Source of the DNA: Gymnopus androsaceus JB14
Lineage: Eukaryota; Basidiomycota; Agaricomycetes; Agaricales; Omphalotaceae
Length of the DNA: 64,000 nucleotides
Assembly: GCA_009733575.1 (NCBI GenBank)
Contig: ML769509.1
Span: forward strand, 1-64,000
Direction of reading: 5' to 3'
A program made the translations under genes and the position numbers. The notes below the pieces were generated by a model that saw only the letters and a list, made by a program, of their open reading frames with translations, made no database searches and was not told the DNA's origin. How positions within the stretch are numbered: the first letter of the stretch is position 1; each line of letters starts with the position of its first letter. This document shows positions 32,783 to 43,500 of this stretch, piece by piece.

Positions 32783-35775
32783 CTATTCCTGATAAATGGT
32801 TTTGTATGTATACACAGAAGTCCAATTGTTGACCAAAAATGAGGGAGCAGAGTCCAAGATATTAGAAGTTGTCCATGAAGATTGACTATAAGTACTAGAA
32901 GATGAAAAATTAGGTGAAAGCATACATGATTGACAAATGTTAGTTAATGGTATTATAGACCACAGCAGACATCCATCAGCTTGTGGTGGAGACTTGCGAA
33001 CAGTGGCCATGTTGTGCACCTTCTGTTGTTGTACAGTCAATGTCAGTACAGTGTACCATTCAATGTAGGCCAAAGGAGCTGTAGGCCAGTACAAGGGAGC
33101 TGGTGTTTTGTGAGTACCAATCAGCTTAAACTGGGCAGGTAATTGGAAGATAACTTTGACATGCCCAACATGAGTACCTATTATGATTTAAAAAAAACCA
33201 TTAGTCTGGTCAAAGCGGAGTAAGTTAATACTGACCTGCCAGCCCAACACTCTCTGCTGTGTCCGCAGTCAACACAACAACAGTATCAAACCTTCCCCCA
33301 CCAATAGGGGAAGCTTTGACTACATCCTTCTGCTCTGGACCCCCTTCCATATATCATAAGAAAACTTGAACATATGGAAATTTGAAAATATCAAGCTGGT
33401 GAAAAGGTAATGGCTGTGAAGAGGCGTAAAGGGCATCAGCTCGAGTTGAGTTGGGTTTCAACATTTCAAGATAGGCTTTAAGATGTTGTGAGAAGCATGG
33501 TACATGGTGTCAGGTTTAGATGGAAGAAATTGATTTATTAGGTGAAGTAGGGACTTTGAGGAGAAGAATGTGGGGTTTGGAGAGAGGAAGAGGATTACTG
33601 GCATTCTTAAGAAGACACTGCTGTTCAAGAACCCATGAGAGTTCACAGTCAAATGAGTTGATGTTTTCCTGGTGAGAAAGCCACTATGTCATCTGGGGGG
33701 AACTTGTCTTGTTTATTTGACACCTGCCAACCCTTCTTGGAAAAGTCAATATGCAGGTGCTCAAACATCTCAGTATTATAGTTGTCAGTGGTACCAAGGA
33801 AGCGGATAGCTTGAATGTAGTGCTGAAGTGAATGGAATTTGGGAATATTAAGGTTGCTGTGGACACCAGTCTGAATGAAACTGTCTTTATATTTATGCCA
33901 AGTTTTGAGTGCAACATCCATATATGAGAGTGTGTTCTTGTCGTGAATAGTGTATTGGGCAAGGTAAATAAAGTCAAGGATAGCACAAACAGCAGTGATA
34001 GCGTGGGGAGGCATGTTCTCAGCCCCCACTAGGCAACCTAGAAGAATCCATCCCATATTCTTGCGCTCTATCCCACTGATTTGAGAGAGGGCAGAAATGC
34101 CATTTTTGAAGTGGCACACACCATAGGAAGGAGGTACACAGCAAATACAATGGTCAAGCTCCTCTTTTGAAAGGATCTGCTGACACCATGTAATAAGATG
34201 CTTGAGAAAACCTTGGTAGAGTTGGTGAAGAACATTGGGGGTGATGGCAAAATGGATATCGCAGAAAGGACAATACATATAACCAGATACTTCTTTGTCC
34301 ATGCAGGCCTTGAAGTACTGAGCAGTTGAAGAGGAAGACTTGTGGGCATCTTGTATAACCTGCAAGGTCCATGCGTTTGTACGGCAAGGGCTGGGGGTTC
34401 CATCACTCAGATGGTCTGCATCAACATGACACTTTGGACAAATGCCATATTTACAGCAGGTAACTATGCATTGCTCAGGAAAGTCTGCAATGTAACTGGC
34501 AAGGATGGGATGAACACTTTGAATAGCTCCATCTGCGCTAGCCATTTCAACACCATCCTTTCCAGCACTGACCAGAGGTGAGACAATATAACACATGGCA
34601 TCATGGAAAAGATGTTGATAGTGTCCCCTGGCTTCACGCTTGGCCAGACCATTTTTGTTGAGTTTTTTGACTGGGAGATAAGCAAGTAGAACACACACTT
34701 GCTGCGTGGGTTTGCAATGAAGAGAATAGGGAATGTTTCCAAGTGTGAGATAGACTGGATAGGCCTGCTTGCTGCCAGAGAATTGTGTGAGCTGTGTTTT
34801 GTCCATTGCAATGATCAAAGGGGCTAGAGTTGCACCCTGAGGAAGTTTGTCCTACAAGGCAAAAGTTCAATACACACATTAAAATCAGAGAACTAAGAAT
34901 GTACCTGAGTATCTTGCTACCACTTGCCTGTCCACATCTCAGAATATGTCCGCTTCTTCTTCTCTGCATCATGAAATACCAACTTTGGTCAATAAACCAG
35001 ATGCTTTGCAAGCAAAGGATCTCCCCACAAACTCTTCACCATGTCAATCACATTACAATGCCACAGTATAAATTCTTGGTCAGGCTGATCCTTGAAGCGC
35101 AGGCAGTGGACCTTCCAGTCACCAGCCTTAGGATGAATTGAGTCTACAGTCTTATGAAGGGCTTGTATATTGTGATAAGACAATCCGAGTTTTTGAACTA
35201 CCTAAAATAATAAGGATTAGCCTCATTAATGATTTAAAACACAAACAACTGACTCCTGGTATTTGGAGCAAGCAATCAAATGAGTTGTGCCCAATATTGT
35301 CCTTTACTACCCATTCCGCAACCTGCCAATCCATCTTGGATGCAAACAGAGCATAGACATTGACTGGGCCAGTGCTCGACCCATCCATTGACATGTCATT
35401 GCATGGAAGGTTGTGGACAATATGCCACCAAGCATGAAGGGAGTCGTCCATTCTGATAACAGCTCTGCCAGTTTGGTGTTCCACTTCGAACATCGACAGG
35501 TCACCATTGTCAAGTGCTTGTACTTTGCCCCCAAGCTGATGGTCAGCCAAGCGGTCACTGCAAGCTTGCATAGCCGGACCAGGACTAGCGACTCCAAGAG
35601 CAGGAATGTCCACCAGAGGAACAAAGTGGAAAGGATTATTTTCCTCTTCAAGCTCCTGGAGCATTTCTCCAGCTTCCTCGCTGGACATATCAGGGTCTCC
35701 TTCATTGTGCCTCCGCATGAGCTTGTCCACATTACCAAGGTCATCCTGATCAATTGTTGTCTCTACCAGGACCAA
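32783..35775 (-). pseudogene. Plavaka-type (KDZ superfamily) transposase, decayed
   Basis: Consecutive blocks on the minus strand follow the Plavaka pattern of Agaricomycetes. FASKMDWQVAEWVVKDNI (~35340) is followed by VVQKLGLSYHNIQALHKTVD, VKSLWGDPLLAKHLVY and SEMWTGKW. MDKTQLTQFSGSKQAYPVYL and LGNIP lie at 34805. Then come CCKYGICPKCH, YMYCPFCDIHFAITPNVLHQLYQG, GIERKNMGWILLGC, YNTEMFEHLHIDFSKKGW (~33760) and RFDTVVVLTADTAES. The C-terminus is PTAPLAYIEWYT.. with WTTSNILDSAPSFLVNNW. In-frame stops occur at VY*PK (near 34996), KW*QD (near 34920) and FL*YM (near 33357), which makes it inactive. In some fungi KDZ elements are associated with TET/JBP dioxygenase genes. None was seen here. Confidence 0.8.
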
Positions 35776-37329
35776 CTTTTGGTAAGATCAATACCAGAGA
35801 CAAGAGCTGGCTTGCATCAGATGACTACCAAGCCCTTTCTGCAATTTTAAAGACTTGCTGCAGTCAGCTGGACAGATGAGAGATGATTCCATCGGGATGA
35901 GGATGAACAGCACACTGCAGTGAGAAAGATGGATGGATGATGGAAGTAAGAAAGCAAGAACTGGGGGAAAATTGGATTAAAATCAATCAAAAAAAACAAT
36001 TGATGCCATGTACTCAAAAACATTGCTCCTGGGCCATTATTGGCAATAGCAATGCCAGAGGACTTCACGGCAGAGCTGAAAGAATGAGTCAGTATGTAAG
36101 ATAAGTACCAGACTAATTGAATCAACATACCACTGTTGTCCTTGTCCAAAGCTTGGGCCATAGTCAGAGTGCAACTACTGAATCTATCAAGTAGCAAGCC
36201 AAAGCCAGTCACAATCCTATGGCTTCAAACGTCAAAATCTGAAAAAAAAAAATACCAAAAAAAATAGAGACTTACTTGAGTGAGAATGATGATTAAACCA
36301 AACTCCTGGCTGTCCTGAAATTGAAGGCAGTGAGAACTTTGCACAAAAAATAAAGTGAAGAAAAACTTACTAGAGTATACGCCAAAAGAAAGCATCTAGA
36401 ATGCAAATAAGTCAGCACCATGAAGGCCAGAAGAAAGAATCCACTCGCCGGAGTGAGCAGCCCAGTGGGACAAGATGAAAATGGAACAATGTCCAGGGTA
36501 CTTTGTTGCAAAAGTACCAAGTCAGGCATTGACATCAAGTATGATAGCCAGAGAGGAAAGAAGAGCACACTGAATCAATCAAGTGTACTCTTCTTGGATG
36601 TTGACCACTGAGTCAATCAAGTGGTGACAAAAGTTGCTGCTTGTTGTGGATAATGTCAGGGTGGGAGTAATAAACAGAGGACTTGAGCGCCCTGAAGTGC
36701 TTCACAGCCTTGGGTTATGGGACCTGGCACTCAATGGGCACCTCAAGAGCTTGCGTGGCTCAGCTGATCAACTGATCAACTTTAAACTTTAACAACTCTT
36801 TCCTTCTCACCACCATCATCAACCACCAGCCTCAACAACAACCAGCACAACCTCAAGATTCCAGCCATATCAGTAGTCTGCTTGACACAGCTATCAATAT
36901 TCTCTTGATACTACTGTGCTTGGCGCCGGTAGTACAAGACTTTAACTTGTTATACTTGCACTTGCCAATGCTCGGACAATTTTTGAGCAACCTATGACAC
37001 TAGACTTGTTGACAAATAATTACAATTGTAAATTTTAGCTTATTCTACAAATTACTACAGTTAGTATACAGCCTAACAACAGTGATGTAATATTTCTAAA
37101 TTACATTATGACACTTACATGTGCCTTATGGCATAGTAGTATTCTCAGCCACTGGACCTGACAGCTTCTGTGATTGACCTGACAGTGTGTGTTCAAATCT
37201 TCACAGGACTTGTGATATATTTTAATATTTTATTTTTCTTTCAAAGCAATGCCATGGCTAGCTCTCATGATGAACCCTAACATTAGAGAGCTAGCCCTGC
37301 ATTGCCAAATGTGCTTGGTTAGGGGTTAG
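35776..37329. other. Plavaka 5' side and AT-rich spacer
   Basis: Short exon-like stretches upstream of the transposase (35847-36212 and 36293-36568, minus) may be its eroded N-terminal exons, but no motif is recognised. From 36640 on the sequence is non-coding and AT-rich. Confidence 0.35.
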
Positions 37330-38330
37330 GGTTCAGGGTTCCCACCTATTGTTATATCCATGCATTCCGGTGCCATCCAAAGTCCACCAATTACCCCTAA
37401 ATCATTGCCGAGTCCCTGGCACCTATTTCCGAGGCTTACTGAGCCTATATCTCGGTAATCATCTCGGAAACCTCAGCCATACCTCAGCTGGAACTTAGTT
37501 GCAAGTCATTGACTTGTTTGGACTTCATTACAGCTCCTTTCCTTGCTTTCCAGTCTCGCTTCCGTGTCTGCCGGACCCGAGCCACTCCGTTCCGTTCCGA
37601 GCCTCATTAACCCTCGGAAGACCTCGGAACAACCTCGGATATATCCCCGGTACCTTCAGATGCCTTTCCCATGCTTTTGTTTTATGGTCCTTATTGTTTT
37701 ATTGCCTTTTATGTTCTTTTGTCTTTCGCTACTGAATTACTTTATTGTTTTTACTTACCGAGTACCCGGTGCGGCTCCTGGGAATCTATTTCTTATTGTT
37801 AAACACTTTCCCCATTTATCCAGACTTGGTAGTATTTAAGTAGTTAAACTTGTACTGTAACTTTAGCTCCAAAATCGACTTAGTCTAGCTAATCTCACTT
37901 TCCGAGTCTTGCCTTTGTCTTTCCGACATTTCCGATTACTAAGCCAACACAGCCACGTGATGTCGGCAAAACCTCGGCTCTGCCTTTGGTTCCACTGCCT
38001 TGACTTGGTTTAGGCCTTAAAACAATAGGGTAGTACCCTATTGTTTTCCTCTTGGGACACTTTACGGCATGTCAAGGGTGTTGCCAATAGCTTCACTGAG
38101 TCCCCTATCTCGCGAGGTCCAGCCCGGAACCTTTCCGGACTATTTCCATCCAATACCTCGGCCGCTCCGCTCCTGGTCGCATGGACTTAACACCTATCAA
38201 ATAAGCACAAGCACAAATGAGGCTTTAGAGTGCCTGCTGATGACTTCCCAGCCCAGGGGACCCCCCAAGTGCAGCAAGGGAGGGGAGCAGGCCCGAAGTT
38301 TACACCTGTACAGCCCCAAGTACAGTATCT
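37330..38330. other. CTCGG-rich non-coding block, origin unknown
   Basis: This block abruptly becomes CpG-rich. The word CTCGG (or CCGAG) recurs many times: CTCGGTAATCATCTCGGAAA, CCCTCGGAAGACCTCGGAAC and CCTCGGCCGCTCCGCTCC. It ends at the gypsy 5' LTR. It could be a GC-rich repeat, or the end of another young element into which the gypsy element inserted. No coding sequence was recognised. Confidence 0.4.
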
Positions 38331-38335
38331 GTACA

Positions 38336-38791
38336 TGTTACGAACATTCTTATCTTATCAAACACATGGTATTATCCCTTATCATTTTTCCTTTATTTAC
38401 TCCTGTATATCTACATAAGCGCGCGCTTGTATAGACGCGCGGCTGTACTAATTAGATTCTGTCGATCAGAGTATGATCGTTTCCGATCATAACACATGCT
38501 AGCATGTCCATACTTGTACGATCGACCTATACTTACTTATTGTCGTTTACTTGTTGTCTTTTATCGTTTCATGCATTGTTACCGCATGGTCAGGGTACAG
38601 GGTATAGGGCTTAGGGTTCGTACACTAGTATATATAGTAGTTGTAGCTGTAGCATAGTCCTTAGCTTCAATCTCGTCAATATCTCCTAGTTCTCAATATC
38701 ATCTTCTCTTTTCTTCATCGTTCTTGTCTTTGCCTAAGTCAGGAAGTCGTGACGCCTGGTACCTCGTGTTGTGGGGAACTAGTCGCTGACA
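38336..38791 (+). repeat. 5' LTR of the gypsy element
   Basis: It begins TGTTACGAACATTC and ends AACTAGTCGCTGACA. It holds the TATA box and inferred start of the genomic RNA. It is identical to the 3' LTR except for a C/T at about 38519 and one extra G at about 38742. Confidence 0.95.
38629..38636 (+). promoter_or_regulatory. TATA box of the gypsy LTR
   Basis: TATATATA lies 33 bases before T38662, the start of the segment complementary to the primer-binding site. The same spacing is kept in the old solo LTR near 26270. This places the RNA start at about 38662. Confidence 0.6.
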
Positions 38792-38793
38792 GA

Positions 38794-38805
38794 AGATTGA
38801 AGCTA
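38794..38805 (+). promoter_or_regulatory. Self-priming primer-binding site
   Basis: AGATTGAAGCTA starts two bases after the LTR. It is the exact reverse complement of TAGCTTCAATCT at 38662-38673 in the LTR, where the RNA should begin. This is the arrangement known for Tf1/sushi-type chromoviruses, whose RNA folds back to prime its own reverse transcription. No match to a tRNA 3' end was recognised here. Confidence 0.75.
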
Positions 38806-39417
38806 CTCTCTTCCACTCGTCACGGATCGTTGCTCGTTGTTGATACTGGTCGACAGTACTCTTCAACAACCGTTGTGAATTCTTGCTACTCAAGATTTCA
38901 CGTTTTGTATTCCACGCTACGCAATCATAATTCTCTCATCCCGCACACTACGCTCACCATTCTACCAACCTTTTGCCTTACAGATCTTTGCACCCAATTA
39001 GACTTATAGACACCTATAGTACAACACGAGTAACGTTGAGCCCGACTCGTAGTACTGGTAGTCGAAAGCTTTTGACTGATAACCAATCTTCGGAGAGGGG
39101 TCATAGCGCACGGAACGTTGCTCCATTCCTAGTCGGAGAGCCGTGTTAAGTCAGCAAGACAAGTGCAAAGACTGTTTGTGAACACTCTTCACACGACCTT
39201 TACGCATTTGCGTTATATTCATTTTACCACATTCCTATTCCTCCATCTTTCTATTTTCTTTGTTATTCCTTTTCATCATTTTCATATTCCGAGAGTTGTT
39301 GATCACATTCACCTCTCACCGTCCTGGATCGTACGACTTATCGAGCTCGTAATTCCAAACCTCCCACTCCCATCCGATCAAACCACTACACCTACTACCC
39401 TTACACCACCAAACACC

Positions 39418-40365
39418 ATGTCCGAACAAGGATCTCGTCCTTCATCTCCCCTCCGAAATGATCCCTATGCACATCCCGAACTTCGAGATTCATACATACC
39501 ACCCATTCCCGATCCTAATGTATCACAACATGCTCCACCATCTCGATTCGATGAGATGATAAGCTTCCTCCGTGATAGAGGATTCGAAATCATTGCACCA
39601 GGAGAAGAACCTGGAGAACTTCGAACCGAACCACCTGCTTCCTCAGTTTCCATTACTGGAAAGTCTCTCTTGAAGGAACCGCCAATGTTTAAAGGCGAAA
39701 AAGAGAGTTACCAGGAGTGGAAGAGAAAACTCAGCATGTGGCTGAGTGACGAAAAGAACAAGGTCCGAACCGATACCGAACGGATCAACATCGCTCTCTC
39801 CTATATGGAAGGAGAGAAAGTACGAGATTGGGTAGAGAATTACTACCAACGGGAGTATAACTACGCCAGACTACGCTGGAACTCAACGTGGGTTGAGTTT
39901 ATTACTATACTCGATGAAAGGTACCTGGATACGGCAAGACATGCCGATGCCAGAGAAAAGTTCGAAAGAGCTCGTCAAGGGAAAGACGAGACAGTTTCAA
40001 CGTTCTTTGAACGTTTCGAAGTACTGGTCAATACGGCGCAGTACAACAAGGACGCACCACACGTTCTACAGAAAATAGAACGCGCAGTTCACAAATCCAT
40101 TATCGACAGCATCTATAGCGTCGGTAATCTTCCAACTACTTTCCAAGGCTGGAAGGTAAGAACTGTCGAACTTGACAACCTTTGGCGTCGAAGAAACGAA
40201 GCAACCAGAAATTGGGGCTTCGGAAACACGAACTCATGGCACTCCGCTCCGAAAACCACTCCTCAAACACAGGTGCAGGCACCTAAAGCAACTCCAACAC
40301 ACAACCTCATCGACAAGATGGCACTGGTGTCACCTATGGAGGAAGCGGTCAACCAATGGAGTTAG
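39418..40365 (+). CDS. gag: Gag (capsid part) of the gypsy element
   Basis: ATG at 39418 in the context AAACACCATG gives 315 residues. After a Pro/Ser-rich start comes the retrotransposon Gag domain: PPMFKGEKESYQEWKRKL, YMEGEKVRDWVENYY, WVEFITILDERYLD, KFERARQGKDETVSTFFERF and LPTTFQGWKVRTVELD. The frame runs into a stop at 40363. The downstream zinc-knuckle segment is in another frame, open from about 40290. The coding character moves to that frame before the gag stop, since TYGGSGQPMELD looks like the natural continuation. A single-base deletion or a programmed -1 frameshift is therefore implied. Confidence 0.9.
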   Translation: MSEQGSRPSSPLRNDPYAHPELRDSYIPPIPDPNVSQHAPPSRFDEMISFLRDRGFEIIAPGEEPGELRTEPPASSVSITGKSLLKEPPMFKGEKESYQEWKRKLSMWLSDEKNKVRTDTERINIALSYMEGEKVRDWVENYYQREYNYARLRWNSTWVEFITILDERYLDTARHADAREKFERARQGKDETVSTFFERFEVLVNTAQYNKDAPHVLQKIERAVHKSIIDSIYSVGNLPTTFQGWKVRTVELDNLWRRRNEATRNWGFGNTNSWHSAPKTTPQTQVQAPKATPTHNLIDKMALVSPMEEAVNQWS

Positions 40366-40538
40366 ATCGAGGCAGGGCACGTGGCCCATTCAAGTGTTTC
40401 GGGTGTGGACAACCCGGACATATGAAGAGAGACTGCCCGAATAAGAGAGAAACGATACGCCAGGCGTTTACAACGCTGAATGAAGAAGACCAGGCAGAGC
40501 TCGGGAAGCTCTGGGGTTTTGTGAAATCTCAACAGTGA
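40290..40538 (+). CDS. Gag nucleocapsid part, CCHC zinc knuckle, in -1 frame
   Basis: The segment reads TYGGSGQPMELDRGRARGPF and then CFGCGQPGHMKRDCP, a CX2CX4HX4C zinc knuckle that binds RNA during particle assembly. An ATG at 40356 overlaps the gag stop region, so reinitiation is possible, but coding resemblance begins upstream of it. The stop TGA at 40536 overlaps the first codons of the pol frame. Confidence 0.75.
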   Translation, partial: NSNTQPHRQDGTGVTYGGSGQPMELDRGRARGPFKCFGCGQPGHMKRDCPNKRETIRQAFTTLNEEDQAELGKLWGFVKSQQ

Positions 40539-43500
40539 ACACAGGTCCTGTTGAGTCTCAGTCAGTTCCGGACATGGACAGCTCTATATATGTAGATAGT
40601 GGTATTTCGTACACGATAAATACACCTGAATCTACCCCCATCTTGCCATCTCCAAAAAAGACTGAAAACCCTGTAAGATTTACTCTGAATTCTTCAGAAT
40701 GGCTGGTCAATTGTATACGGACATCGAACGATTCTCGAGCAATCGGAGAATTACGGACTTGGGTCCCTAACAACCGACGACGAGAAATAACGGATCAAAC
40801 GGTAACGGAAATAAGAAAATTGTCAGTACCCGATGCGGTTGAAGCAGTTAATAACTTCAAACGCAAACGTTTCGTAAGAGGCACAAAAGGCAAGGATCTT
40901 AAACTATCGGTCATAATCGAAGACATCACAAAAGGCAATCAAATAGAAGCAGATGCGCTTTTAGATTGTGGAGCAACCGGATCATGTATCAACAAAGAAT
41001 TTGTTGAGAAGCATAATATCCCAATTCGAAAACTCCCAATCAAAATTGCCGTATATAATGCAGATGGTACTTTAAATGCTGGCGGATCAATCGAAGCAAT
41101 GGCAGAGGTTCGCCTAGTCATCGGAGACCATGTGGAAAGAATAGAATTCGGAGTTACCAACCTTGGGAACACCGATATATTCATTGGTCTCGATTGGCTT
41201 AGAGAACATAATCCTAGTATAGATTGGACAAACTCTACCGTTACATTTGATCGTTGTCCTACTCGTTGCGGTTATATACCTTGGTGGCTAAATCCAGAAG
41301 AAGGAACTTCGCTCAATCGTCTAGAAGAAGGAGAAAGACTTTTCGTATTCGACTGGGAAGGTTATGTTAAAGATCATGGACACATACGAGCCATGTCAGA
41401 ACCTTCTACAGCAGACCAATACGTTAAAGAACACCCTAGCGTATTCAACAAACAAGGATTTGACGAACTTCCTAAGCGACGACCATGGGATCATGCCATT
41501 GAACTTACACCTGGTTCTAACCCTGTCGACTGCAAAGTCTACCCTCTGAATCTTGACGAACAAAAAGCATTGGATGAGTTTCTAGAAGAGAACTTACGAT
41601 CAGGACGCATTCGCCCATCAAATTCTCCAATGGCTTCACCATTCTTCTTTGTCAAGAAAAAGGATGGCGCTCTACGACCAGTTCAAGATTATAGGAAACT
41701 CAACGACATGACGATTAAAAACCGTTATCCACTTCCTTTAATCCAAGAACTAATCGATAAGCTTAAAGACGCTAAGGTTTTTACAAAGATGGATATTCGA
41801 TGGGGATACAACAATATTCGAATCAAGGATGGTGATGAATGGAAAGCTGCATTTAGAACTAATCGAGGGTTGTTCGAACCAACAGTTATGTTCTTTGGTC
41901 TCACAAACTCTCCCGCAACATTCCAAGCATTCATGAATCACATCCTAAAACGTCTCATTGATGAAGGTCACGTAATTGTATACATGGACGATATTCTTGT
42001 ATTCACAAACACCATTGAAGAACATCGTCGCATAGTACATGAAGTCCTTAAAATCCTCAAAGAAAACGGTCTATACCTGAAACCGGAAAAGTGTACATTC
42101 GAGTCACCTCATGTTGACTATCTTGGAATCATCGTTGGAAATGGACAAGTGAAAATGGACCCAAAGAAAGTCGAAGCAGTCAAAGACTGGCCAATCCCAA
42201 AGAAGAAAAGAGATATACAATCCTTTTTAGGATTTTGCAACTTCTTTAGACGCTTCATTCGAGGGTTCAGTCACGTTGCCAGACCGCTTAGCAAACTCAC
42301 TGGAAATGCAGAATGGTCATGGGGCCCTGAAGAGTTTCAAGCCTTCGAAACTCTGAAGACACGAATCGCTGAAGACGTTACACTAGTAATTCCCTTAGAC
42401 AATGAGAAGTTCCGAGTAGAAGCCGATTCATCCGACTTTGCCAATGGTGCTGTACTATCCCAACGGGTTGAAGGAAAATGGAGACCAGTAGCCTTTAGAT
42501 CTCGTTCGCTAAATGACGTTGAACGAAACTACGAGATTTATGATAAAGAAATGATGGCTATAATGGATTCACTATCGGAATGGCGCCAATACCTTATGGG
42601 CGCTCGAGAGCCATTTGAAATATGGACCGATCACCAGAATCTCCAATACTTTTGTAAACCACAGAAACTTAATCGACGACAAGCACGTTGGGTTACGGAA
42701 TTATCCGAATACGAATTTGCTCTTCATCACAAACCGGGAACTTCTATGGGAAAAGCAGACGCTTTGTCAAGGATGACAAACCTTGAGACGGGGGTGAATG
42801 ACAACAAAGACATCGTTGTTCTTAAACCAGAATTTTTCATCAATATAATCCGTGAAACTGAGAGTCCAGAAGACGCCACAATCGACAAGATCAAAAAATA
42901 TGTCAATAACATGGACAAAGCAGTAATAGAAGCTTTAAACGGAAAAGACAAATACTGGGTTAACGAACACGGTGGAATTGTTACGTGGAAAAATCGCATC
43001 TACGTCCCAAAGAACCGAGAATTACGAGGAGAAATCATACAAAAACACCATGACTCAATCCTCGGAGGACATCCAGGTCAATACAAAACGTGGGAGTTAG
43101 TCACTCGTAATTACTGGTGGCCAGGAATGGGAAACGACATTCGAATGTACATAAAAGGATGTGAAAAATGCCAAGCCACGAAAATCCATCGAAACAAACC
43201 TGTCGGACATCTTAATCCCCATAACATACCATCCGGACCTTGGGAATTCGTAGGAGTAGATCTGATTGGAAAGTTACCAGAAGCAGGAGGATTCGACGCC
43301 ATCGCAGTATTCGCCGATCACTATACAAAACGAATTAGACTTCTTCCCACTCATATGTCATTAACGTCAGAAGGCATGGCACGAATGTATAGAGAAAAAA
43401 TCTTTCCTATTCATGGCCTTTTCCGAAAGATTGTACACGATCGAGGTCCACAATTCCATTCAGGTTTTATGAAAGAACTCTACAAACAACTCGGAATCGA

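Noticed and set aside
38750..38820. A tRNA-type primer-binding site after the gypsy LTR
   Set aside because: The sequence after the LTR has no recognised match to a tRNA 3' end, while it matches the LTR's own RNA start over 12 bases.
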